From positions 1 to 8,411 of the forward strand of contig JAJQGR010000328.1 of the NCBI GenBank assembly GCA_021200345.1: DNA of 8,411 nucleotides, written 5' to 3'. A model generated the notes under the pieces. It ran no database searches. It saw only the letters and a program-made list of their open reading frames with translations, and was not told the DNA's origin. Position numbers and translations under genes: made by a program. This document shows positions 1 through 6,224 of the stretch, one piece after another. The stretch is from Lachnospiraceae bacterium (GTDB lineage Bacteria; Bacillota; Clostridia; Lachnospirales; Lachnospiraceae). The stretch's first letter is position 1. Every line of letters starts with the position of its first letter.

Positions 1-510
1 GATTACAGTATGCGGGGGAGAACCTATCGGTATCTGACACAAAAGCCCTGGTATCCTTTCGGTTATGGACTCTCTTATACCGATTTTGCCTATGAGGAAC
101 CGGAGCTTTCCTTTGTGGATGAGGACGGCAGCAGTCAGAACATTCTTTTTCACCGGACAGTGAGAGAGCTCAGAGTGAAGGTAACTGTGCGGAATGCCGG
201 GAAGATGACAGGGGCAGAGATTGTGGAATGTTATCTGCGCTATGAGGGCGAGGCTTTTGAAAAGCCCCATCACAGTCTGGTCGCTTTTGGACGGATCACC
301 CTGAAGCCGGGGGAAAAGAAGCGGGTTACGCTGCATATTCCCGCCAAAAGAATTTACAGCGTGGCAGAGAATGGAGAGCAGGTGCTGTATCCGGGAGAGT
401 ATACGTTATTTGTAGGGGGAAGTCAGCCGGATGAAAGAAGCCGGGAGCTGCTGGGAATAGAAAAATTTGCAATTTCTTCCGCTTATTTTCATTTCCACGC
501 CACACTTTGA
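1..510 (+). CDS. Glycoside hydrolase family 3 protein, C-terminal part (5' end outside window)
   Basis: The reading frame is open from base 1, so this is the 3' end of a longer gene; the ATG at 10 lies inside the conserved region and is not the start. The visible 169 residues begin with the motif RTYRY...YPFGYGLSYT, which is diagnostic of the end of the second catalytic domain of GH3 beta-glucosidases and beta-xylosidases. From about residue 50 to the end follows a fibronectin type III-like domain, with a typical LVAFGRITLKPGE strand region and the ending YPGEYTLFVGGS. Family members hydrolyse beta-linked glucosides, xylosides or related sugars from plant glycans or their oligosaccharides. 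The catalytic nucleophile and the substrate-deciding residues are upstream and not visible, so substrate cannot be assigned. The gene ends in TGA and does not appear to be co-transcribed with the next gene, which lies 243 bases away behind a possible terminator. Confidence 0.93.
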   Translation, partial: DYSMRGRTYRYLTQKPWYPFGYGLSYTDFAYEEPELSFVDEDGSSQNILFHRTVRELRVKVTVRNAGKMTGAEIVECYLRYEGEAFEKPHHSLVAFGRITLKPGEKKRVTLHIPAKRIYSVAENGEQVLYPGEYTLFVGGSQPDERSRELLGIEKFAISSAYFHFHATL

Positions 511-555
511 ACACAATTGAAGCCTATACTCATAATTGTTTCAGGGAGCGAAAAA

Positions 556-592
556 GAGGGTCGCGGACAGGCGCGTACTGCCTGTGACTCTC
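556..592. repeat. Bulged inverted repeat (RNA hairpin or minus-strand terminator)
   Basis: The arm GAGGGTC (556-562) pairs with GACTCTC (586-592) with one G-U pair, and ACAGGC (567-572) pairs with GCCTGT (580-585). A four-base bulge (563-566) interrupts the 5' side and the loop is GCGTACT. The hairpin is flanked by A runs at 551-555 and 596-601. No U run follows on the + strand. Read on the - strand, the stem is followed by five T, so it could end antisense transcription. It could also be a folded leader or 3' UTR element. Confidence 0.5.
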
Positions 593-617
593 GACAAAAA
601 ATAACGGCGTACTGCCT
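573..617. repeat. Direct repeat of GCGTACTGCCT (two copies)
   Basis: The 11-mer GCGTACTGCCT occurs exactly at 573-583 and again at 607-617, 34 bases apart start to start. The first copy forms the loop and 3' arm of the 556-592 hairpin. The second can form a short GGC/GCC stem (606-608 with 614-616) that exposes GTACT in its loop. The meaning is unknown. Confidence 0.55.
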
Positions 618-653
618 TTATCTGATATAGATGGTAATGTAAAGTTCAAACCC

Positions 654-708
654 AAACGAAAGCCTTCCGATTGATTTCCGGTGGAAATGAACCGGAGGGT
701 TTTCGTTT
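654..708 (+). terminator. Long hairpin before the response regulator gene: probable terminator or attenuator
   Basis: Bases 654-669 pair with 693-708 over 16 positions with only two G-U wobbles. The interior holds a second stem, ATTTCC (674-679) with GGAAAT (683-688). The 3' arm is T-rich (GTTTTCGTTTGTATTT, 699-714), as expected of an intrinsic terminator, although the T run is broken by C and G. It sits only about 45 bases before the regulator start. It may end transcription from the GH3 side, or act as an attenuator or a protective hairpin in the regulator's leader. Confidence 0.55.
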
Positions 709-736
709 GTATTTGTGAACAAAGGGAAAGGTCGAG

Positions 737-742
737 AGGAGG
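737..742 (+). promoter_or_regulatory. Ribosome binding site deciding the TTG start of the response regulator
   Basis: AGGAGG followed by a run of G lies 11 bases before TTG 754. The alternative in-frame GTG at 715 would overlap the hairpin at 654-708 and has no site at normal spacing. It would also add 13 residues (MNKGKGREEGGPV) that are unlike a receiver domain. Confidence 0.7.
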
Positions 743-753
743 GGGGCCCGGTT

Positions 754-1446
754 TTGAGAATACTGATTGTGGAGGATGAAAAGCTGCTGGCGGATTCCAT
801 TCAAACGCTTTTGCAGAATAAAGGCTTCGAGGCGGATACAGCCTATGACGGGGAAACCGGAGCGCAGTACGCGGAGCTGGGAATTTATGATCTTCTGATT
901 TTGGACGTGATGATGCCGGGGATGGATGGATATGAACTGGCCAAGAGAATCAGGGCAAAGCGGATAGGACTTCCTATTCTGATGCTGACAGCCAGATCTG
1001 AAGTGGAGGACCGGGTCAGAGGGCTGAACGCGGGAGCGGATTATTATCTGACCAAGCCTTTTGATACCCGGGAGCTGATCGCCTGTGTAAATGCCCTGCT
1101 CAGACGGCAGGGCTCGCAGGTGGATGAGATGACCTGCGGGAACACGGTGCTGGATTTATCGAGCGCTTTCTTAAGCTGTGGAATACGGAATATCCGTCTG
1201 TCGGCCAGAGAATTTGAGATCATGAAATGTCTGTTTGCGGCGGGAGGGAAGAATGTTTCCAAGGAAACGATATTATCGAAGGTGTGGGGTTATGACTCCA
1301 ACGCGGTGGAAAATAATGTGGAGGTGTATATCGGCTTTTTGAGAAAAAAGCTGACAAGCATCGAATCAAATGTGAGAATCGAGGCGATCCGTCGCCTGGG
1401 CTATCATCTGGAGGTGGCTGGCAGTGATCAGAACGCTTCGGTATAA
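754..1446 (+). CDS. OmpR/PhoB-family DNA-binding response regulator
   Basis: This cytoplasmic transcription factor is phosphorylated by the kinase encoded next to it. Started at TTG 754 it has 230 residues, the normal length for the family. The N-terminal receiver domain (about 1-115) shows the acidic pair E7/D8, the phospho-acceptor D51 in LLILDVMMPGMDG, the switch T79 in MLTAR, and K101 in YYLTKPF. The C-terminal winged helix (about 128-225) contains the usual RLSAREFEIMKCL, NVSKETILSKVWG and VEVYIGFLRKKL segments and ends with RRLGYHLEV. All residues needed for phosphotransfer are present. The gene overlaps the kinase gene by 23 bases, so the two are surely co-translated. Such regulators bind tandem half-sites about 11 bases apart; a matching array lies at 2716-2748 before the ABC operon, which suggests its target. 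It is closest in type to VanR-like regulators, but the signal is not known. Confidence 0.95.
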   Translation: MRILIVEDEKLLADSIQTLLQNKGFEADTAYDGETGAQYAELGIYDLLILDVMMPGMDGYELAKRIRAKRIGLPILMLTARSEVEDRVRGLNAGADYYLTKPFDTRELIACVNALLRRQGSQVDEMTCGNTVLDLSSAFLSCGIRNIRLSAREFEIMKCLFAAGGKNVSKETILSKVWGYDSNAVENNVEVYIGFLRKKLTSIESNVRIEAIRRLGYHLEVAGSDQNASV

Positions 1447-2644
1447 ATTTGTTCTTGTCTTAATGTGCTTCATCACTGTGATGCTCTGCGTGATCCTGGG
1501 TCTGGTCTATTTTTTCACAAAAGCAAATCTGGAAGATAAAAGCATCAGTATGATGCAGACCATTGGGAATGAACCCTATCAGGCGGAATGGGCAAGGCCT
1601 CCCGGGACAGAGACGGATCTGGAGGTCAATCTGCCGTTTTTTGTAGTGGAGGTGGATTTAAGCGGAGAACTGCTGACCAGTGATAACGGATATTATGATC
1701 TGTCGGATCTGGAGTCGCTGCAGGAGCTGGTCAATCAGGTGCTGGCCTCTCCGAGGACGATCGGGGTGTTATCGGATTATAATCTGCGCTACTATCAGAC
1801 TGACACAGGCTTTGGCGTGCGGCTTGTGTTTTCGGATATCTCCAATGAGCGCGCTACACTGAGCAGTCTGCTTCGAAATTGTATTCTGATTGGCATCATT
1901 GCCTTTCTCATCTTCCTGGGTGTCAGCATCCTTTTATCCGGCTGGGTGGTTCGGCCGGTGGAGCAGGCGTGGAGTCAGCAGAAGCAGTTTGTGGCCGACG
2001 CATCCCATGAGCTGAAAACGCCTCTGACCGTGATTATGACAAACGCGGAGCTGGCGGAAAGCGGAAAAGAGGATCCGGAAAAGCAGCCGTTTCTTGACAA
2101 TATTCTTTTGATGTGCAGGCAGATGAAGATCCTGATTGAGCAGATGCTGGAGTTAGCCAGGGCGGACAGCGCCGTGGTGATCGGCGGTCAAAGTCAGCCG
2201 GTGGACTTTGGCAGGCTGGTTTCTGACGCGGTGCTTCCCTTCGAGCCGGTGTTTTTTGAAAATGAGAATCCGCTGACCGTATCTGTGGAAGAGCCGGTTA
2301 TGGTGAAGGGGGACGAGCAGTCTCTTCAGAAAGTGATTGAAATTTTGCTGGATAACGCGGCCAAATATACGAAAGAAACGGGGAAGATTTCAGTTACGCT
2401 GAAAAAATACGGGGCAGGACACTGTCTGCTGACGGTGGCGGATGAAGGAGAGCCGCTTTCATCGGAGGAACTAAAAGATATCTTTAAGCGTTTTTACCGC
2501 ACGGACAAGGCACGAAGCAGAAACGGCAGCTTTGGCCTGGGGCTCTCTATCGCGGAGGGCATCGTTCTGCAGCATAAGGGAAAGATCTGGGCGGAAAGTA
2601 AAAATGAAGTGAACAGCTTCTACGTACTGCTGCCGGTGGAGTGA
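1424..2644 (+). CDS. Membrane-bound sensor histidine kinase, partner of the upstream regulator
   Basis: The protein has 406 residues. TM1 is at about 9-31, an extracytoplasmic sensor region of about 120 residues follows, and TM2 is at about 152-176. Only a very short linker (RPVEQAW) precedes the catalytic core, so no complete HAMP domain is evident. The H box SHELKTPL carries the phospho-accepting His195. The ATP-binding domain has the N box LLDNAAKY (N311), a G1 box DEGEP (D340), an F box FKRFYRTDKARS and the G2 box FGLGLS (about 370-375). G1 lacks the second Gly of the classical DxGxG, a variation also seen in other VanS-like kinases, and activity is expected to be retained. The GTG start has GGAGG at 1410-1414, nine bases upstream, inside the regulator gene. 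The sensor region has no recognisable ligand motif, so the stimulus is unknown; linkage to an ABC system suggests an envelope signal. Confidence 0.94.
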   Translation: MIRTLRYKFVLVLMCFITVMLCVILGLVYFFTKANLEDKSISMMQTIGNEPYQAEWARPPGTETDLEVNLPFFVVEVDLSGELLTSDNGYYDLSDLESLQELVNQVLASPRTIGVLSDYNLRYYQTDTGFGVRLVFSDISNERATLSSLLRNCILIGIIAFLIFLGVSILLSGWVVRPVEQAWSQQKQFVADASHELKTPLTVIMTNAELAESGKEDPEKQPFLDNILLMCRQMKILIEQMLELARADSAVVIGGQSQPVDFGRLVSDAVLPFEPVFFENENPLTVSVEEPVMVKGDEQSLQKVIEILLDNAAKYTKETGKISVTLKKYGAGHCLLTVADEGEPLSSEELKDIFKRFYRTDKARSRNGSFGLGLSIAEGIVLQHKGKIWAESKNEVNSFYVLLPVE

Positions 2645-2661
2645 ACAGAGGAAAACAGGAG

Positions 2662-2717
2662 GAACAGGTAAAATCGTTACTGTTTGTGGTAACCATTTCG
2701 CCTGTTCACTTTTTTTT
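2662..2717 (+). terminator. Intrinsic terminator of the two-component operon
   Basis: GAACAGG (2662-2668) pairs with CCTGTTC (2701-2707). Inside are AAAT (2671-2674) with ATTT (2695-2698) and GTTAC (2676-2680) with GTAAC (2689-2693). Eight T follow at 2710-2717. An alternative outer arm GTGAACAG (2641-2648, containing the kinase stop codon) could pair with CTGTTCAC (2702-2709). The structure separates the regulator and kinase transcript from the ABC operon, which has its own promoter immediately after. Confidence 0.85.
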
Positions 2718-2748
2718 CACAAAAGATTCAGCGTCTTTTCAGCGTTTG
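2716..2748 (+). promoter_or_regulatory. Putative response-regulator operator: 11-base-phased direct repeats
   Basis: TTCAGCGT occurs at 2727-2734 and again at 2738-2745, exactly 11 bases apart. A weaker in-phase half-site starting TTCA is at 2716-2719. The array ends about five bases before the -10 box TACAAT and covers the -35 position. OmpR/PhoB-family regulators characteristically bind tandem repeats of this period at this place. The regulator encoded at 754-1446 is the obvious candidate, which is an inference from position and family. Confidence 0.72.
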
Positions 2749-2758
2749 GGAATACAAT
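2730..2758 (+). promoter_or_regulatory. Probable activator-dependent promoter of the ABC operon
   Basis: The -10 box TACAAT (2753-2758) differs from TATAAT at one base. At 17 bases spacing the -35 position reads AGCGTC (2730-2735), which is poor and overlaps the direct repeats; this is typical of promoters needing an OmpR-type activator. Transcription would start near 2765. The leader of about 54 bases has a small hairpin, ATGCGG (2774-2779) with CCGCGT (2790-2795). Confidence 0.65.
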
Positions 2759-2806
2759 GATTAACGAATGGGAATGCGGGGCTTTGGTACCGCGTGAAAC
2801 AAAAAC

Positions 2807-2812
2807 AGGAGG
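2807..2812 (+). promoter_or_regulatory. Ribosome binding site deciding the ABC ATPase start
   Basis: A perfect AGGAGG directly abuts ATG 2813 and lies six bases before ATG 2819. Ribosomes need a gap, so 2819 is the better start. Confidence 0.8.
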
Positions 2813-2818
2813 ATGATT

Positions 2819-3925
2819 ATGATAACGGTTGAACATTTGACAAAAATGTACGGTAATTTTACAGCCGTCAGCGATCTTTCATTTGAAATCAATGAAGGGC
2901 ATGTCTATGGATTTCTGGGGCCGAACGGCGCGGGAAAGACGACCACGATGAATATCATGACGGGATGTCTGTCAGCCACTGACGGCACGGTTAAAATTGA
3001 CGGCCACGATATTTTTGAGGAACCGGATCAGGCCAAAAAGCTGATCGGTTATCTGCCGGAGCAGCCGCCCTTGTATTTAAATGAAACGCCGGCGGAATAT
3101 CTGCGGTTTGTGGGAGAAGCCAAGGGATTGAAAGGTGCCGAGCTGAAAAAGCAGATCGAAGACGTGATGGAGCAGACGAAAATTACGGAAATGAGAAATC
3201 GCCGGATTTCGGCTCTTTCCAAGGGTTATAAGCAGCGTGTGGGAATCGCACAGGCCCTGCTGGGCAATCCGAAAGTCATTATTCTGGATGAGCCCACGGT
3301 AGGTCTTGATCCGATTCAGATCATTGAAATTCGTGACCTGATCAGGGAACTGGGACAGAATCATACCGTTATTTTCAGCTCCCATATTCTGTCAGAGGTG
3401 CAGACCATCTGTGATGAGATCATGATTATTGCCCATGGAAAGCTGATCGCCTTTGATGAGCCAGAGAAGCTGACAAATCAGCTGCTGGCGCCCAATGAAA
3501 TTACCATTACCGCGGACGCAGACAAAGAAACCGTGGGAAGTATTCTGGCGGGAATTGGCAATATTACGGAGCTTACTTATTCTGAGAAGGAATCCGGGGA
3601 GTACACGACGGCGCATATCAAAACAGATCTGGACAATATCTATGATATGTCCCGGGCAGTGTTTTCCGCGTTCGCGAAAAAGGATACGGTGCTGCTGGAG
3701 ATGACCTTAAAGCAGGCAAATCTGGAGGATGTGTTTATTGAACTGACGGAGGAAGCCGATGGGAATGCCCCTGAGAAAAGAGACGCCGAAAAGACCGATG
3801 GTGAGACAGATAAGAAGGATGAGGCTCTCACGGCGGAGACTGGGGAGGGGCTGAACGCGGTCCAGGAGCCAGTGGAAGAAAAACCGGCTGAAAAATCTGA
3901 AGAAAGTGAGGCAACTGGGGAATGA
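2819..3925 (+). CDS. ABC-2 transporter ATP-binding protein, GldA/CcmA-like, with charged C-terminal tail
   Basis: This cytoplasmic ATPase drives the membrane permease encoded next. From the ATG at 2819 it has 368 residues and a complete nucleotide-binding domain: Walker A GPNGAGKT (34-41), Q-loop Gln82, signature LSKGYKQR (133-140), Walker B VIILDEP with catalytic Glu158, D-loop GLD, and switch His189 in FSSHILSE. LSKGY in place of LSGGQ is usual in this ABC-2 subfamily. Residues 190-310 form the normal C-terminal domain ending in LEDVFIELT. A further 58 residues (311-368), almost entirely Glu, Lys, Asp, Thr and Ala, are an unusual low-complexity extension with no recognised domain. The stop overlaps the permease start by four bases (ATGA). 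Expression is likely controlled from the promoter and repeats at 2716-2758. The substrate is unknown, and export is more likely than import because no solute-binding protein is encoded. Confidence 0.93.
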   Translation: MITVEHLTKMYGNFTAVSDLSFEINEGHVYGFLGPNGAGKTTTMNIMTGCLSATDGTVKIDGHDIFEEPDQAKKLIGYLPEQPPLYLNETPAEYLRFVGEAKGLKGAELKKQIEDVMEQTKITEMRNRRISALSKGYKQRVGIAQALLGNPKVIILDEPTVGLDPIQIIEIRDLIRELGQNHTVIFSSHILSEVQTICDEIMIIAHGKLIAFDEPEKLTNQLLAPNEITITADADKETVGSILAGIGNITELTYSEKESGEYTTAHIKTDLDNIYDMSRAVFSAFAKKDTVLLEMTLKQANLEDVFIELTEEADGNAPEKRDAEKTDGETDKKDEALTAETGEGLNAVQEPVEEKPAEKSEESEATGE

Positions 3926-4785
3926 CTGCAATATTAAAACATGAACTGAGAAGTTATTTTCATTCGTTTACAGCATATTTTTTTGGCGCCTTTTTGCTGG
4001 CAATCACCGGAATAGGCTCCATGATTTACAATATCAATCAGGCAGTGAGTAATTTTGAATATGTGCTTGGTTTTGGATGTATCGTGTTAGTGCTGATTGT
4101 GCCGATTCTGACCATGAGAACCATTGCTGAGGAAAAAAAGCAGAAGACGGATCAGCTTTTGTACGCGCTGCCGGTAACTACAACGGATGTGGTGGTTGGA
4201 AAGTATCTGGCCCTGCTGGTGGTCTTTTTGATCCCGCTGCTGATTGTGTGTGCCTATCCTCTGATTTTTGCCCAGTACGGAGATGTTTATCTGCCCACAT
4301 CTTACGGTTCCCTGTTCGCCTTTTTCATGATGGGCGCGGCGCTGATTGCGGTGGGGGTGTTTATTTCCTCACTGACGGAGAACCAGGGCTTTGCGGCAGG
4401 CATCGGGGTGGCCGTTGTTTTATTTAATTATTACAGCGTGACGATTTCCGAGTATGTCTCCTCCACGGCTTTAGGGAGCGCCATTGTGCTCTGCGTAGTG
4501 GCGGCTCTGATTGCTTTTCTGATCAATTATCTGACCAAAAATGAAAACCTGGCCTATGGGATTGGTCTTGCCCTGCTTGCGATTATCACAGCTACCTACC
4601 TGTATGACAGCAGTGCATACGAGGGGCTGGTGCCAAAGATTATGACAGAGCTGTCATTGTTTGAACGGTTTTACGTTTTTGTGGATGGTGTCTTTGACCT
4701 TACCGCCATCGTGTATTATATCACAGTGATTATTTTCTTTCTGTTCTTATCTGTGCAGTCCCTTGAGAAGAGGAGGTATAACTGA
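3922..4785 (+). CDS. ABC-2 type membrane permease, GldF-like
   Basis: This hydrophobic protein of 287 residues is the transmembrane subunit paired with the upstream ATPase. The first helix is at about 18-36, and further helices lie at about 46-65, 96-117, 128-150, 156-176, 183-205, 212-229 and 260-281; the exact number needs a predictor. After the second helix comes the family hallmark TIAEEKKQKTDQLLYALPV...VVGKYLA (about 67-97), the cytoplasmic segment that contacts the ATPase in ABC-2 permeases such as GldF and NosY. Only one permease gene is present, so a homodimer is expected. Its ATG overlaps the ATPase stop and relies on a weak GGGG (3917-3920) plus translational coupling. It ends in TGATG, sharing one base with the next start. 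The transported molecule cannot be inferred from the sequence. Confidence 0.92.
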   Translation: MTAILKHELRSYFHSFTAYFFGAFLLAITGIGSMIYNINQAVSNFEYVLGFGCIVLVLIVPILTMRTIAEEKKQKTDQLLYALPVTTTDVVVGKYLALLVVFLIPLLIVCAYPLIFAQYGDVYLPTSYGSLFAFFMMGAALIAVGVFISSLTENQGFAAGIGVAVVLFNYYSVTISEYVSSTALGSAIVLCVVAALIAFLINYLTKNENLAYGIGLALLAIITATYLYDSSAYEGLVPKIMTELSLFERFYVFVDGVFDLTAIVYYITVIIFFLFLSVQSLEKRRYN

Positions 4786-6224
4786 TGAGTAAGTCAAGTT
4801 CTGACAAAAAAAATAAAAGCACCATGAACCGCCTAGCCTTTCAGGGCGGCAGTTATTCTCTGATCATCTCCGCCGTGGTGCTGGCGGTGCTTGTAGTGGT
4901 CAATGTGTTGGCGACTACCCTGCCGTCTACCTGGACCCAGCTGGATATCAGCTCCGCACAGCTGTATTCCGTAACCAGCAACACGAAAGTGGTGCTTAAC
5001 AATCTGGAGGAGGACGTGACGATCTACTGGATTGTGCAATCCGGATCGGAAAATTCCATTCTTCAGAATCTTCTGGACAAATATGACAGCCTTTCTGATC
5101 ATATCAGTGTAGTGAAGAAAAATCCGGATGTGTATCCGACCTTTGCGGCCCAGTATACGGAGGAAACGGTGACCAACAACAGCCTGGTGGTGGAGTGCGG
5201 GGATAAGAGCAGATATATCCCCTGGTCGGATATTTATCAGGAGGAGCTGAGCAATTACGGGTTGTCCCTGACCAGATCCTTTGACGGTGAGGGAAGCATT
5301 ACCTCCGCTATTGACTACGTGGTCAGTGAGGAACTGCCGATGATGTATGTGCTGGAAGGCCACGGTGAGAGTGACCTGCCGGAAACCTTTGCGGAACAGG
5401 TGGAAAAATCCAATATTGAAACCCAGTCTCTTTCCCTGCTGCAGGTTGATGAGGTTCCGGAAGACGCGGACTGTGTGCTGATCTATGAGCCCCAGAGCGA
5501 CCTGAGTGAGGATGAAGTGGAAATGCTGTCCGACTGGGTGTATAACGGCGGAAATCTGATGGTAGTTGCGGGTCCGGTGGACGGCGTCACCTTTGACAAC
5601 CTGAACAGTCTGCTGGAATACTACGGCGTGACTGTGGAGGAGGGCATTGTCATTGAGGCGGAGAGGACCAATTATGTCTATTATCCTTATTTGCTGCTGC
5701 CCAATATTCAGAGTGATGAGATCACTGACGCACTGATTGAGGAAAACTATTATGTGGTGATGTCCATCGCGTCCGGTCTGACCGTGTCATCTTCCAACTC
5801 CTATGGAGAGGTGACGGAGCTGTTGACCACATCTGAATCCGCGTTCAGCAAGCTGGACGGATACAGCCTGACTTCCTACGACCAGGAGGAGGGCGATATC
5901 GAGGGTCCGTTCGCGGTGGCCGTATCCATTGAGAGTAATTACGGCGGAAAGCTGGTCTGGTTCTCTGCGGCGGGATTTTTGGAGGATTCGTATAATTCCT
6001 ACTCCTCCGGCGCGAATGTGGATGTGGCGCTGAATGCGATTTCCTCCATGGTCGGGGAGAGGGAGGCGCTGGCTATCAGCAGCCGGTCACTGGATTATAA
6101 TTATCTGACCATCAGCGATTCTACTTCTTCCATGCTGAAGGTTGTGATGATCGGCGTATTCCCGTTAGTATATCTGGGCATCGGTGTGTGCGTATTGCTG
6201 AGAAGAAGGAGCGTGCAGAAATGA
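4785..6224 (+). CDS. GldG-like ABC transporter auxiliary protein, membrane-anchored at both ends
   Basis: The protein has 479 residues. A basic N-terminus is followed by a helix at about 25-46 and then DISSAQLYSVTSNTKVVLNNLEEDVTIYW, the typical opening of the GldG-type (ABC_transp_aux) extracytoplasmic domain. The central part holds YVLEGHGESDLP (from about residue 187) and LSEDEVEMLSDWVYNGGNLMVVAGP, also typical of the family, whose fold is thought to resemble the IFT52/GIFT domain. A second helix lies near the end (about 451-472), followed by RRRSVQK inside the cell. About 400 residues should therefore face outward between two anchors. The start has AGGAGG at 4771-4776, eight bases upstream. 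In Bacteroidota GldG works with GldA and GldF in gliding and surface functions. Here gliding is not expected, and the likely role is an external partner of the ABC permease. Confidence 0.9.
   Translation: MSKSSSDKKNKSTMNRLAFQGGSYSLIISAVVLAVLVVVNVLATTLPSTWTQLDISSAQLYSVTSNTKVVLNNLEEDVTIYWIVQSGSENSILQNLLDKYDSLSDHISVVKKNPDVYPTFAAQYTEETVTNNSLVVECGDKSRYIPWSDIYQEELSNYGLSLTRSFDGEGSITSAIDYVVSEELPMMYVLEGHGESDLPETFAEQVEKSNIETQSLSLLQVDEVPEDADCVLIYEPQSDLSEDEVEMLSDWVYNGGNLMVVAGPVDGVTFDNLNSLLEYYGVTVEEGIVIEAERTNYVYYPYLLLPNIQSDEITDALIEENYYVVMSIASGLTVSSSNSYGEVTELLTTSESAFSKLDGYSLTSYDQEEGDIEGPFAVAVSIESNYGGKLVWFSAAGFLEDSYNSYSSGANVDVALNAISSMVGEREALAISSRSLDYNYLTISDSTSSMLKVVMIGVFPLVYLGIGVCVLLRRRSVQK

Larger units (their letters stand above)
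511..753. other. Gene-free intergenic region between GH3 gene and two-component operon
   Basis: No credible coding region is seen on either strand. The stretch contains a small AT-rich inverted repeat (ACAATT 513-518 and AATTGT 534-539), a bulged GC-rich hairpin (556-592), an 11-base direct repeat (573-583 and 607-617), and a long hairpin (654-708). A clear sigma-A promoter for the regulator gene is not obvious; the best match (TTGAAC 507-512, 18 bases, CATAAT 531-536) is modest. Transcripts started there would carry both hairpins in their leader. Confidence 0.6.

Noticed and set aside
10..510. ATG at 10 as the start of a free-standing 166-residue protein
   Set aside because: The frame is open to base 1, and the ATG lies inside a GH3 conserved block, so it is the tail of a larger gene.
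507..536. Promoter TTGAAC - 18 bases - CATAAT after the GH3 gene
   Set aside because: The -35 matches only four of six consensus bases and there is no other support; kept only as a possibility for the two-component transcript.
715..753. GTG 715 as the regulator start
   Set aside because: It lacks a well-spaced ribosome site, follows the hairpin directly, and adds 13 residues atypical of receiver domains; TTG 754 fits better.
2819..4785. A bacitracin or lantibiotic resistance transporter (BceAB type) next to its two-component system
   Set aside because: The permease is a 287-residue ABC-2 protein followed by GldG-like and DUF4340 genes, not a large BceB/FtsX-type permease.
4833..5363. Minus-strand open frame of 176 codons inside the GldG-like gene
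   Set aside because: It is antisense to a clear gene, and its product has no recognisable domain and looks like frame shadow.
6188..6220. GTG 6188 as the DUF4340 protein start
   Set aside because: No ribosome site is seen, while ATG 6221 has one and gives a 4-base overlap like the ATPase-permease junction.
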